DNA of 56,336 nt, from positions 1 through 56,336 of the forward strand of contig JAISTR010000004.1 in the NCBI GenBank assembly GCA_031272515.1, read 5' to 3'. Positions within the stretch are counted from its first letter, which is position 1. The number at the start of each line of letters is the position of its first letter. The notes under the pieces are model-generated. The model saw only the letters and a list, made by a program, of their open reading frames with translations. It made no database searches and was not told the DNA's origin. Position numbers and translations under genes: made by a program. This document shows, one piece after another, positions 1 to 7,856 of this stretch. The DNA is from Erysipelotrichaceae bacterium (GTDB taxonomy: Bacteria > Bacillota_I > Bacilli_A > Erysipelotrichales > Erysipelotrichaceae).

Positions 1-1956
1 ACCGACTCTTGGATTATCCTTATATGCAGCCGGCTTGGGCATGTTCGACTCATCCGGCATATTGGCATACGGATCCACATATTGACTGGAAACCACATAG
101 GGCGTTTCCACAAACCCGGCAACACTGCCCGCAATCTTTGCGACCGGTTTCACGACTTCCACAGTATCATAGGGGGAAACACTCGCTTTGACTTGCGCAA
201 CTTGTCCGGCTGCTGGTGCCCCATGCCGCGGGGTGTGCGGTGCTAAACTTGAAACGAAGCTCTCATTGGGTACGATAACCGGCATCAAACTCTCATTAAT
301 ATTGGGTAAAGCTGTCGCCTTGAAGGCAGCCGCATAAGAGCCGCGTGCCGGAGCCGGTGCTTTCCACTGACCAACTACTGGAACATAGCCTTCCTTGATT
401 TTGATACTACCGACTCTCGGATTATCTTTATATGCAGCCGGCTTGGGCATGTTCGACTCATCCGGCATATTCGCATACGGATCCACATATTGATTGGAAA
501 CCACATAGGGCGTTTCCACAAACCCGGCCACACTGCCCGCAATCTTTGCGACCGGCTTCACGACTTCCACAGTATCATAAGGGGAAGCACTCGCTTTGAC
601 TGGTGCAGCTTGTGCGGCTGGTGCCGCGTGCTGCGGGGTGTGCTGTGCAGGTTTTGAAGCAAAAGTTTCATTGACCACAACTACCGGCATCAGACTGTCA
701 TTGACATTGGAAAGCGGTGTATCCCGATACACAAAGGCATAGCTGCGCTTGGCAGGCGCCGGCGCTTTCCACTCTCCGACGATGGGAACGTACTGTTCCT
801 GTATGGCAATCGCCGCAACCCGCGGATTGTCCTTGTAAACGGCTGGTTTGGGTCTATTGGACTCATCGGGCATATTGGCATACGGATCGGCATATTGATT
901 GGATACCACATACGGGGTTTCCACAAACCCGCTTACCCGGTTTTCCGGTTGTGCTGACCGGCGCGGCGGAAGAGTCTCAGCCGGCTGCCCTAAGCTGACA
1001 TTATTATGGACCACAATTGGCATCAGGCTTTGATTGGGAAGCACTGGTGTTTCCTGGAAGGAAAAGGCGTAGGTTCCGCGTACCGGCTTGGGTGCCAGCC
1101 AGGAACCCACCACCGCCGTGGCAATGTTCTTGATGGAAATACTCGAAATCTTCGGGGTCGGTCGATAGCTTGCCGGCTGGGGCATATGCGATTCATCCGG
1201 CATATTCGCGTACGGGTCCACATATTGATTAGAAACGATATAAGGTGTTTCCACAAAACCCGGCATCCCCGTACCAACCGTTGCTGTATCGGCTACCGCT
1301 GCGCGCTGATGCACTGGCTGCGGGGCAGTGCGCTGCACCGTATTATTGACTATCACCGGCATCAGGCTGTCATTGACAGTCGGGATGGCGGTTGGTTTAA
1401 AGGTTGCCGCATAAGTCCCGCGCACCGGCTGCGGTGCTCTCCAGCTGCCGACAATCGGGGTTGGCATCAGCTTGATGTTGATATTGTTGATCTTGGGGGT
1501 CGGTTTATAGGCAGCCGGTTTGGGCATATTGGACTCATCCGGCATATTGGCATAAGGATCGACATAGCGGTTGGACACCACATAAGGCGTTTCCACAAAG
1601 CCCGGCATACTGATTACAGCGGCACTGGGTTGCGGTTCAAAGGTTGCCTGTGGCTCTACTGGCGCACCTGCTGGCATCCGGGAAACCGGATTAGTTACAA
1701 CCACCGGCATCAGCGAAGTGTTCTCCTCTGAGAGCGGAGTCTCCTTGAAGGTTGAGGCATAGGTCGCCCGGACCGGCACCGGTGCCCTCCAGCTGCCGAC
1801 AATCATCGTTGGCTGCTCTTTGATGGGGATGCTGCGCACCTTGGGGGTGGGACGATAGCTTGCCGGAGTTGGCATATGCGATTCATCCGGGGTATTGGCA
1901 TAGGGGTCTTCATAAACATTCGAGACAATATAAGGGGTCTCTACAAAGCCCGGCAT
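1..1956 (-). repeat. Six tandem coding repeats of 110-136 residues
   Basis: Units begin at the residue before GFVETPY: codons at 1954-1956, 1606-1608, 1264-1266, 934-936, 529-531 and 121-123, i.e. residues 680, 796, 910, 1020, 1155 and 1291. Periods are therefore 116, 114, 110, 135 and 136 codons. The sixth unit is cut by the window. The last two units match at a spacing of 408 bases with 8 differences over the first 180 aligned bases (1-180 against 409-588). This points to a recent duplication, while the earlier units have diverged. The two longest units gain a linker containing SPYDTVEVVKPVAKIAGSVA. Confidence 0.92.
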
Positions 1957-3993
1957 CACGCTATTGACTGCTGGTGTTGGCTGTGGCATGACAGGCTCTT
2001 TTACTGGCATGGTAAAAAGCGAGGCAGGCGCATAGTGGATTTCATTATCAATATCCACAGCAGCGGCGTGTGCCGCTTTCGGGGCTGCCTGTTCTTTGGC
2101 ATCGCTGCCGACAATGGTCTCTTCGATGACTTCGCCACTGGCAATACTGGTATCTTTCGGCGCAAAGCGGCGGCTGATGGTGTTGAACGGTGCCCGTTCA
2201 CTGGCCGGTAATGCTTCCAATGGCTGCATCAGTACTTCCGGTTCGCGGAAGTCCGGAATCAGTTCCTCAGTACTGACCGGAATGGCTTCCGGCAGCGAGA
2301 CCAAATCATCGATGATTCCCAAGCCATCATCCAGGTGTGAAAATTCGCCGCTGTTGGGGGAGAAGAAGATCCCTTGGGGGGCTTCCTTCAAATCCAACTG
2401 AATGTCCGGGGCACTGATCAGTTCTTCAATGTCCGGCAGTTCGCGGGTTTCATTTTCAAAACTGTCTTGTGCTTTATCTATGGTTTGTTTCGCTGGCGCG
2501 GTTTCGCTGCTTTGATCATCCTCGATAAAGGAGCGGGCGACCGCTGCCAGTTTGATTTCATCACTGTAGTGCTGCTCACTTTCCGAAAGGCTGAAACGGC
2601 GGGGCACTTCCTTCGTCTCCGCTTTACTCTCCATAACCGGTTCCGGTTTTTCTTCGGTTTTTATTTCCTGAATCGACTCAAAGGGCAATACCGGGTCCGG
2701 TATAATTTCGGCCAGCGGTTCCACAAACGGCTCCAGCAGCACTTCTGCCTCAGGCTCTTTTTTTGCGGCTGGCGCTATAGCCGGCTCCGGTGTGATTTCT
2801 ACCAGCGGCTCCACCAGTGTATCCACATAAGGTTCCAGCTTCACTTCATCCAGCGGCTGCTCTGGGGCACTTTCCTCTGGTGTGATTTCTACCGGCGCTT
2901 CATCTACCACCGCTTCTTTTAAAGAAACAGCTTCTTGAACAGGCTTGTCAGCCAGAATCGCATCCAGAACTTCCGGTATTTCCCCGCTGTCCTCCGGCTG
3001 TGACCAGCCGACATTCAACAGCAGGCTTTCGATGATGCTGAAGTCCAAATCATCCGCCTTATTGGTAGCTTCGTCCACCACCGGTACCAAAAGCTGAATC
3101 GGCTCGGCGGCGACTGCCTTAAACTCTTCTGGCTCTACCGCAAAGGGATTGAGGTTTTGTTGTGGCTCATCGCTCTCTACAAACACCGCCGGCTCTGGCT
3201 CAGACTGGGTCTCAACTTCGACTGGACTTTCCGGCTCTTTGACTGGTTCTGCTTTTATCAAGCGCTCCTTCTCCAGTGCGGGCTGTTTGGGCTCTTCTTT
3301 TTCAATGACCCCCGCAAAGAGATTGCTGTCAGCCTCTTCGCCAGCGGTTTTTAATACATCCGCAACCGTCGGCTCAGCTGGTTCTTCTATAACCGCCGTC
3401 TTTGGCTCTGGTTCTTTTGCTTCCTCTTTTTGCGGTTTTGGGCTGCTTTGTAAATCCGCTTCGTTATTCCCGTAGATTTCGGTTAAGATTTCATCCGCCT
3501 TCTCATCCAGCTGCTCATTGGAGAGCGCTGCGGGTTTAAAAGCGGAAGCCTCTCGCTGTATGGATTTTTTGTCTTCTTCCTTATTGTCACTTACATCCAG
3601 GGAATAGATGCTGTCCACCAGTTCATCGAGCTGCTTCTCCTGCTCTTGAATCACCTGGGAGGGCTCCGGTTTACTCTCTTCCACGGAGTTGATTAAAGAA
3701 TCCAAAGCCTGATAGGAGGAAAATTCCGGGTCCAGAATCGGTTTGGAATTGACCGCTTCACCAAGCAGTAAAGAGTTCGCATATTCCTGCTGCCCTACCG
3801 GCCCCATCATCGCCTCGTAGATCGCATATGGCAAATCCGGTGAAATCGCCTCTGGCGCTTCGCTGTTGCTATGTCCATTTTTGGATACGGCGGCGTGGTA
3901 CTCTGACTCGTTCACAGAGGAAAAACCCGAATCAATCGAGTCAGGATTGTTTTGGTTGTTGTCAAGATCACCGAATGGTCTCAGCTGTGACAT
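1..3993 (-). CDS. Large acidic repeat protein, C-terminus beyond the left edge
   Basis: Reading the minus strand from the ATG at 3993 gives 1331 codons with no stop to position 1; I checked every codon of this frame. The start follows a GGAGAGAAAGGGG ribosome site, and an in-frame stop lies upstream at 4015-4017. Residues 1 to about 679 are rich in Glu, Pro, Ala and Ser, likely disordered, with short recurring VEITPE-type phrases. From residue 680 six copies of a 110-136 residue unit follow, with core motifs GFVETPY, DPYANMPDES, VGSWRAP and SLMPV. No signal peptide or membrane span is visible. I recognise no family. Its length and unit structure suggest a scaffold or surface/cytoskeletal role, but that is inference. 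The 53-residue membrane peptide immediately upstream may be co-transcribed. Confidence 0.9.
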   Translation of the reverse strand, partial: MSQLRPFGDLDNNQNNPDSIDSGFSSVNESEYHAAVSKNGHSNSEAPEAISPDLPYAIYEAMMGPVGQQEYANSLLLGEAVNSKPILDPEFSSYQALDSLINSVEESKPEPSQVIQEQEKQLDELVDSIYSLDVSDNKEEDKKSIQREASAFKPAALSNEQLDEKADEILTEIYGNNEADLQSSPKPQKEEAKEPEPKTAVIEEPAEPTVADVLKTAGEEADSNLFAGVIEKEEPKQPALEKERLIKAEPVKEPESPVEVETQSEPEPAVFVESDEPQQNLNPFAVEPEEFKAVAAEPIQLLVPVVDEATNKADDLDFSIIESLLLNVGWSQPEDSGEIPEVLDAILADKPVQEAVSLKEAVVDEAPVEITPEESAPEQPLDEVKLEPYVDTLVEPLVEITPEPAIAPAAKKEPEAEVLLEPFVEPLAEIIPDPVLPFESIQEIKTEEKPEPVMESKAETKEVPRRFSLSESEQHYSDEIKLAAVARSFIEDDQSSETAPAKQTIDKAQDSFENETRELPDIEELISAPDIQLDLKEAPQGIFFSPNSGEFSHLDDGLGIIDDLVSLPEAIPVSTEELIPDFREPEVLMQPLEALPASERAPFNTISRRFAPKDTSIASGEVIEETIVGSDAKEQAAPKAAHAAAVDIDNEIHYAPASLFTMPVKEPVMPQPTPAVNSVMPGFVETPYIVSNVYEDPYANTPDESHMPTPASYRPTPKVRSIPIKEQPTMIVGSWRAPVPVRATYASTFKETPLSEENTSLMPVVVTNPVSRMPAGAPVEPQATFEPQPSAAVISMPGFVETPYVVSNRYVDPYANMPDESNMPKPAAYKPTPKINNINIKLMPTPIVGSWRAPQPVRGTYAATFKPTAIPTVNDSLMPVIVNNTVQRTAPQPVHQRAAVADTATVGTGMPGFVETPYIVSNQYVDPYANMPDESHMPQPASYRPTPKISSISIKNIATAVVGSWLAPKPVRGTYAFSFQETPVLPNQSLMPIVVHNNVSLGQPAETLPPRRSAQPENRVSGFVETPYVVSNQYADPYANMPDESNRPKPAVYKDNPRVAAIAIQEQYVPIVGEWKAPAPAKRSYAFVYRDTPLSNVNDSLMPVVVVNETFASKPAQHTPQHAAPAAQAAPVKASASPYDTVEVVKPVAKIAGSVAGFVETPYVVSNQYVDPYANMPDESNMPKPAAYKDNPRVGSIKIKEGYVPVVGQWKAPAPARGSYAAAFKATALPNINESLMPVIVPNESFVSSLAPHTPRHGAPAAGQVAQVKASVSPYDTVEVVKPVAKIAGSVAGFVETPYVVSSQYVDPYANMPDESNMPKPAAYKDNPRVG

Positions 3994-4051
3994 GTTTTCC
4001 CCTTTCTCTCCCCATTATTTCTCCCAAAAGAGTTCCCGTAAATATGGTGCG

Positions 4052-4213
4052 TTAAGAAAGATGACTGTCGCTTTTTTCTTCGCGTTCCAGATCGTCCTTG
4101 GATATAATCGTTTTTTCCAGTTCTTCGTCCTGGTCAGAGGTGGAATTCATAATAACAGTAATTACCGCGGCAGCGGCGGCTAAAAGGGCTACTGTCGAAA
4201 GTAGTTTTTTCAT
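4052..4213 (-). CDS. Small membrane-anchored acidic peptide, 53 aa
   Basis: The ATG at 4213 is preceded by AAAAGGAG at good spacing. The product starts MKKLLSTVALLAAAAAVITV, a single hydrophobic segment. A strongly charged tail of about 30 residues follows (DQDEELEKTI, then DDLEREEKSDS). The gene lies 58 bases upstream of the large repeat protein on the same strand, with no terminator seen between them, so the two may share a transcript. It could be a secreted peptide or a membrane anchor for an acidic tail; no family is recognised. Confidence 0.7.
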   Translation of the reverse strand: MKKLLSTVALLAAAAAVITVIMNSTSDQDEELEKTIISKDDLEREEKSDSHLS

Positions 4214-4254
4214 AAACACACTCCTTTTCTGTATTTTATCATTATTTTTCAGTT

Positions 4255-4271
4255 TATGATATAGTGTTTAC
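4255..4271 (+). promoter_or_regulatory. Candidate promoter, near-leaderless start of the GlpA-like gene
   Basis: A TATGAT hexamer at 4255-4260 ends 11 bases before the ATG at 4272, and there is no Shine-Dalgarno sequence in between. Transcription would begin about five bases before the start codon. No convincing -35 element is seen. The divergent small-peptide gene starts at 4213, so both promoters share a 58-base gap. Confidence 0.45.
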
Positions 4272-5705
4272 ATGAAATCTTCGCAAGATGTTGTGATTGT
4301 AGGAGCAGGAATCATCGGGAGTTCAATTGCCCGGCAACTGTCTCAATATCAGCTCAATATCACCCTGTTGGACCAGGCAAGCGATGTCAGCTGCGGCACT
4401 ACCAAAGCGAATTCCGCCATCATTCATGCCGGCTATGATGCCAAACCGCAGACCCTGCAAGCCAAATACAATGTGCAGGGCAGTTTGCTGTGGCCGCTTT
4501 TGGCCAAAGAATTGGCTTTTCCCTATCGGCAGCTGGGCTCCCTGGTCCTCAGTTTCGATGAAAAACAGGATGAAATTTTAAAGGAATTGTTAAACCGCGG
4601 CCAACAAAATGGCGTCAGCGGCCTGGAAATCTGGAATCAAAAAAAAATCCTGCGGGAAGAACCTGCCCTGAGCAGCCGCGTACATAGCGCCCTCTATGCC
4701 CCCAGTGCCGCCATCGTCTGCCCCTACCAGGCAGCCATCGCCCTAACAGAGAATGCAATCCATAACGGGGTGACCTGGCTTCCCTCTTATCCTGTTAAAA
4801 AAATCAGTCAGGACAAGGATGGCTTTGTCATCAATGATGAAATCCACACCCGCTATCTCATCAATGCGAGCGGCGTCAACAGCGACAAAGTCGCGGCCTT
4901 AATTGGCGATACCAGCTTCACAATTTCCCCAAGACGTGGGGAATACCTGATATTGGACAAGCAGCAGCTGGTCAACCACGTACTCTTTCAAACCCCGACT
5001 CCACTAGGCAAAGGGGTGCTTTTGGCACCGACAGTGGACGGCAATGTACTCTTGGGCCCAACTGCCATCGACTGCAAAGACCCTACCGACACCCAGGTCA
5101 CCCAAAACGGCATTGATCTGATTCTAAGCCAGGCCAAAACCATCCTCAAAGATCCGGTACCGCCGGTTATTTCCGGCTTTGCCGGCATCAGAGCCTTGGC
5201 CGGGGACGACTTTATTGTCGGACCCAGTCAAGTCCATCCGCACTTTTTTAACTGTGCCGGCATCGGTTCCCCCGGCTTGGCCAGTAGCCCGGCGATTGCC
5301 TTGGCAATCCGGGATTACTTGCAAGAAGCCGGCTTAAAGCTTATCGAAAAGCCTGATTTTGATCCCTGTCGCCATCAGCGGCTGCCCATACACAGCCTTT
5401 CAAACCGCAACAAAGATCTCTTGATTCAAGAAAATCCCAACTATGGAAAGATTGTCTGCCGCTGTGAAACCATCAGCGAGCAGGAAATCATCGATGCCAT
5501 TACCGCTGAACTTCCCGCCCTGACTTTGGATGGGCTCAAGCGCCGGCTGCGGGTGGGCATGGGCCGCTGCCAGGGCGGTTTCTGCACACCCCGTCTCTTG
5601 CGCTTACTGGAGCAGTACGGTCATCTAAAGCCCGCTCAAATCAATAAGAATGAACCCGGTTCCAACCTGATTTATAACGAAACCAAAGGAGCCCGCCATG
5701 CGTGA
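4272..5705 (+). CDS. FAD-dependent oxidoreductase with C-terminal [2Fe-2S] domain, GlpA-like
   Basis: 477 residues. The N-terminus has the FAD-binding dinucleotide fold (VVIVGAGIIGSSIARQLS). The middle resembles the DAO/GlpA catalytic domain, including FAGIRALAGDDF and GIGSPGLASSPA. Residues near 395-450 carry the BFD-like cysteine set: CRC, then GRCQGGFC. This architecture is typical of anaerobic glycerol-3-phosphate dehydrogenase-type proteins, which oxidise a hydroxy acid or glycerol phosphate and pass electrons to partner subunits. It overlaps the next gene by 8 bases, and the three-gene order (this, pyridine-nucleotide-disulfide-like, DUF1667) is a known Firmicutes arrangement. No glpK or glpF lies in the window, so the substrate is unproven. 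Confidence 0.85.
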   Translation: MKSSQDVVIVGAGIIGSSIARQLSQYQLNITLLDQASDVSCGTTKANSAIIHAGYDAKPQTLQAKYNVQGSLLWPLLAKELAFPYRQLGSLVLSFDEKQDEILKELLNRGQQNGVSGLEIWNQKKILREEPALSSRVHSALYAPSAAIVCPYQAAIALTENAIHNGVTWLPSYPVKKISQDKDGFVINDEIHTRYLINASGVNSDKVAALIGDTSFTISPRRGEYLILDKQQLVNHVLFQTPTPLGKGVLLAPTVDGNVLLGPTAIDCKDPTDTQVTQNGIDLILSQAKTILKDPVPPVISGFAGIRALAGDDFIVGPSQVHPHFFNCAGIGSPGLASSPAIALAIRDYLQEAGLKLIEKPDFDPCRHQRLPIHSLSNRNKDLLIQENPNYGKIVCRCETISEQEIIDAITAELPALTLDGLKRRLRVGMGRCQGGFCTPRLLRLLEQYGHLKPAQINKNEPGSNLIYNETKGARHA

Positions 5706-7005
5706 GTTTCAGTGCGACCTGGCCATCATCGGCAGCGGCCCGGCCGGTTTGGCCTGTGCCAAAAGTGCAGCAGAGCACGGGGTCAAAAAAATCGTCATCC
5801 TGGAGCGCAACCCGCAAAGCGGCGGCATCCTGAACCAATGCATCCATAACGGCTTCGGCTTAAGCGTCTATAAAGAGGAACTCACCGGGCCGGAATATGC
5901 CTACCGGGCTTTACAGCTCATACAAAGAAACTTTCCCTTTCATAAAGATCCGGATATGGTGGAAGACGGCATCAGCCTGTTCACCGAAACCATGGTCACA
6001 TACATCTCAAAAGTGGTCACAGACATCGCAAAGGACCACCAGATTCAAGCCCTCTCCCCCAAAGGGGTGCTGATCATTCACGCGCAAAAGGTCTTTCTGG
6101 CGATGGGCTGCCGGGAGCGGACCCGCTTCAATATCCTGACCCCTGGAACCCGGCCGGCGGGAATCTTTACCGCCGGTGCCATCCAAAAAATCATCAACCA
6201 GGAAGGCTTGATGCCGGCCAAGGAAGCCGTCATCATCGGCAGCGGCGACATCGGCTTAATCATGGCCAGAAGACTGACCCTGGAGGGCGCAAAGGTCAAG
6301 CTGGTCAGCGAAATCCTGCCCTATTCCAGCGGTTTGACCCGCAATATCGTGCAATGCCTCCAAGATTACAATATTCCCCTGCGCTACAATACCGCACTGG
6401 TAGACATTATAGGCAAAAAGCGGGTGGAAGCGGTGGTGGTGGCCCCGGTGGATGAAAACCGCCGCCCCGACCTCAGTCGAGCAAAAACCATAACCTGCGA
6501 TACCGTCGTGTTCTCGGTCGGCTTGACCCCGGAGACGGACCTGACCAAAACCCTGGGCCTGGTGATTGACCCCGCCACCAACGGCTACCAGGTCGACGAG
6601 ACCCTGCAAACCAGCCTGCCCGGTTTTTACAGCGGTGGCAATGTCGTGCATGTCCATGATTTGGCAGACCTGGTCACCATGGAGAGCGAGCGGGCAGGAG
6701 CCGGATTGGCGATACCCAGAGTCCCGCGCAGCGCACCGGTCTATCTTACGCATAACGAAAACCTGCGCTATATCGTCCCGCAGCTTTTGCGCTATCAAAG
6801 CTTTGGACCCCTGGTCTTGTCCATGCGCTCCACCCGGGTACTTCCCAAAGCGACACTAACGATTATCAGTGAAGGCCAGGTCATCCTGAAACAAAAGCGC
6901 GAACATGTGACCCCCGGCGAGATGCTGGTGGTCACCCTGCCGGAAGTTCTGGCACAAAAAATCGGGAATGACTTAACTGTAAACCTGGATGAGGAGACAC
7001 TATGA
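5698..7005 (+). CDS. NAD(P)/FAD-dependent oxidoreductase, partner of the GlpA-like protein
   Basis: 435 residues with two nucleotide-binding folds: DLAIIGSGPAGLACAKSA at the N-terminus (FAD) and AVIIGSGDIGLIMARRL near residue 180 (NAD(P)). An SGGILNQCIHNGFG stretch near residue 41 resembles the region following the FAD fold in this family. LPGFYSGGNVVHVHDLADLV near residue 305 is the usual C-terminal FAD contact. It starts inside the end of the upstream gene and ends in an ATGA overlap with the DUF1667 gene, which implies translational coupling. It probably shuttles electrons between the GlpA-like subunit and NAD(P)H. Confidence 0.85.
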   Translation: MREFQCDLAIIGSGPAGLACAKSAAEHGVKKIVILERNPQSGGILNQCIHNGFGLSVYKEELTGPEYAYRALQLIQRNFPFHKDPDMVEDGISLFTETMVTYISKVVTDIAKDHQIQALSPKGVLIIHAQKVFLAMGCRERTRFNILTPGTRPAGIFTAGAIQKIINQEGLMPAKEAVIIGSGDIGLIMARRLTLEGAKVKLVSEILPYSSGLTRNIVQCLQDYNIPLRYNTALVDIIGKKRVEAVVVAPVDENRRPDLSRAKTITCDTVVFSVGLTPETDLTKTLGLVIDPATNGYQVDETLQTSLPGFYSGGNVVHVHDLADLVTMESERAGAGLAIPRVPRSAPVYLTHNENLRYIVPQLLRYQSFGPLVLSMRSTRVLPKATLTIISEGQVILKQKREHVTPGEMLVVTLPEVLAQKIGNDLTVNLDEETL

Positions 7006-7382
7006 AACAGGAACTGATCTGCATCATCTGCCCGCGCGGCTGCCATTTAAGCGTGGAAGTAAAAGACAAAACCGTCACCTCCGTAAAGGGCAATGCCTGC
7101 CCGCGCGGGGAAGCCTACGCAAAAAAGGAGCTGCTCGCTCCGGCAAGGACGCTCACCACCACCATGAAGGTAGAAGGCGGCCAAACGCCTTTGGTCAGTG
7201 TAAAGAGTCAGGGGGAGATCCCCAAGGAACTGATGATTTGCGCTGTGCAGTATTTGGACACCCTGACCCTGAAGGCTCCGGTTTTAGTCGGTCAGGTACT
7301 GGTGGAAAATCTCTTGGACACCGGTATTGCGGTGGTAGCCACCGCGGAAAACCTAGAACAAAATCTCGAACCCGTCGCGTAA
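7002..7382 (+). CDS. DUF1667 cysteine-motif protein
   Basis: 126 residues. It begins with ICIICPRGCHL, and NACPRGEAYAKKE follows at about residue 32. This gives a four-cysteine pattern (CxxC, C, C) likely to bind a metal or iron-sulfur centre. DUF1667 proteins consistently follow the two flavoproteins seen upstream. The start overlaps the upstream stop (ATGA), so this is the last gene of a coupled trio. The 3' end overlaps the convergent GNAT gene by 30 bases. Confidence 0.85.
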   Translation: MKQELICIICPRGCHLSVEVKDKTVTSVKGNACPRGEAYAKKELLAPARTLTTTMKVEGGQTPLVSVKSQGEIPKELMICAVQYLDTLTLKAPVLVGQVLVENLLDTGIAVVATAENLEQNLEPVA

Positions 7383-7856
7383 GCCACCATCTGTTACCAT
7401 CACCACCGCGACCTTCACAAAACCGAGTTTGCGCACATACTTCTGCATTCTGACATTATCCGCATGCGTATCCACACAGATGCCTTTGGCATCTTTTTCT
7501 TTGGCGATTTCAATTAGTTTCTCACCGAAGTAAACCGCACTGCCGTTATGGCGCTGTTGGTTTTTGACGGTGATGCGATGGATGGTGGCGTAAGGTTTAG
7601 ATACCGTAAAACCGCCCTTTAAGGGATGCTCATAAGCCTCTTCAACACCGATTACCAAAGCTGCCACCCCGATGACTTCCCCGGCTTTTTTTAATACATA
7701 CAGGCTACCTTCGTCTATGTCCTTTAAAAAATCCTCTTTTCCCGGATAGCTGTCCTGCCACTGGGGAATCGACAGCTGTTTCAGCTCTGCCCTGGCACTT
7801 TGTACCAATTCCAAAATAGCTGGCAGGTCTTCTTTCGTTCCAGGTTCAACCTTCAT
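7353..7856 (-). CDS. GNAT-family N-acetyltransferase
   Basis: 167 residues with the GNAT pattern: an N-terminal alpha-beta start (VEPGTKEDLPAILELVQSAR), a central YATIHRITVKNQQRHNGSAVYFGEKLIEIAKE region carrying the acetyl-CoA-binding strand and helix, and CVDTHADNVRMQKYVRKLGF near the end. The R/QxxGxG/A loop is degenerate (QQRHNGSA). It overlaps the upstream Ddl-like gene by 4 bases and ends inside the convergent DUF1667 gene. The substrate is unknown; the position beside a ligase of the D-Ala-D-Ala type makes a peptidoglycan or detoxification role possible but unproven. Confidence 0.82.
   Translation of the reverse strand: MKVEPGTKEDLPAILELVQSARAELKQLSIPQWQDSYPGKEDFLKDIDEGSLYVLKKAGEVIGVAALVIGVEEAYEHPLKGGFTVSKPYATIHRITVKNQQRHNGSAVYFGEKLIEIAKEKDAKGICVDTHADNVRMQKYVRKLGFVKVAVVMVTDGGLRDGFEILF

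Noticed and set aside
1006-1731. 241-codon plus-strand frame in the repeat region
   Set aside because: It lies opposite the 1331-codon minus-strand repeat gene and owes its length and internal repeats to it; no ribosome site.
1-2000. Regular repeats considered as a CRISPR array
   Set aside because: Units are 330-408 bases, all coding in one frame, with divergent rather than identical copies; CRISPR repeats are 25-40 bases.
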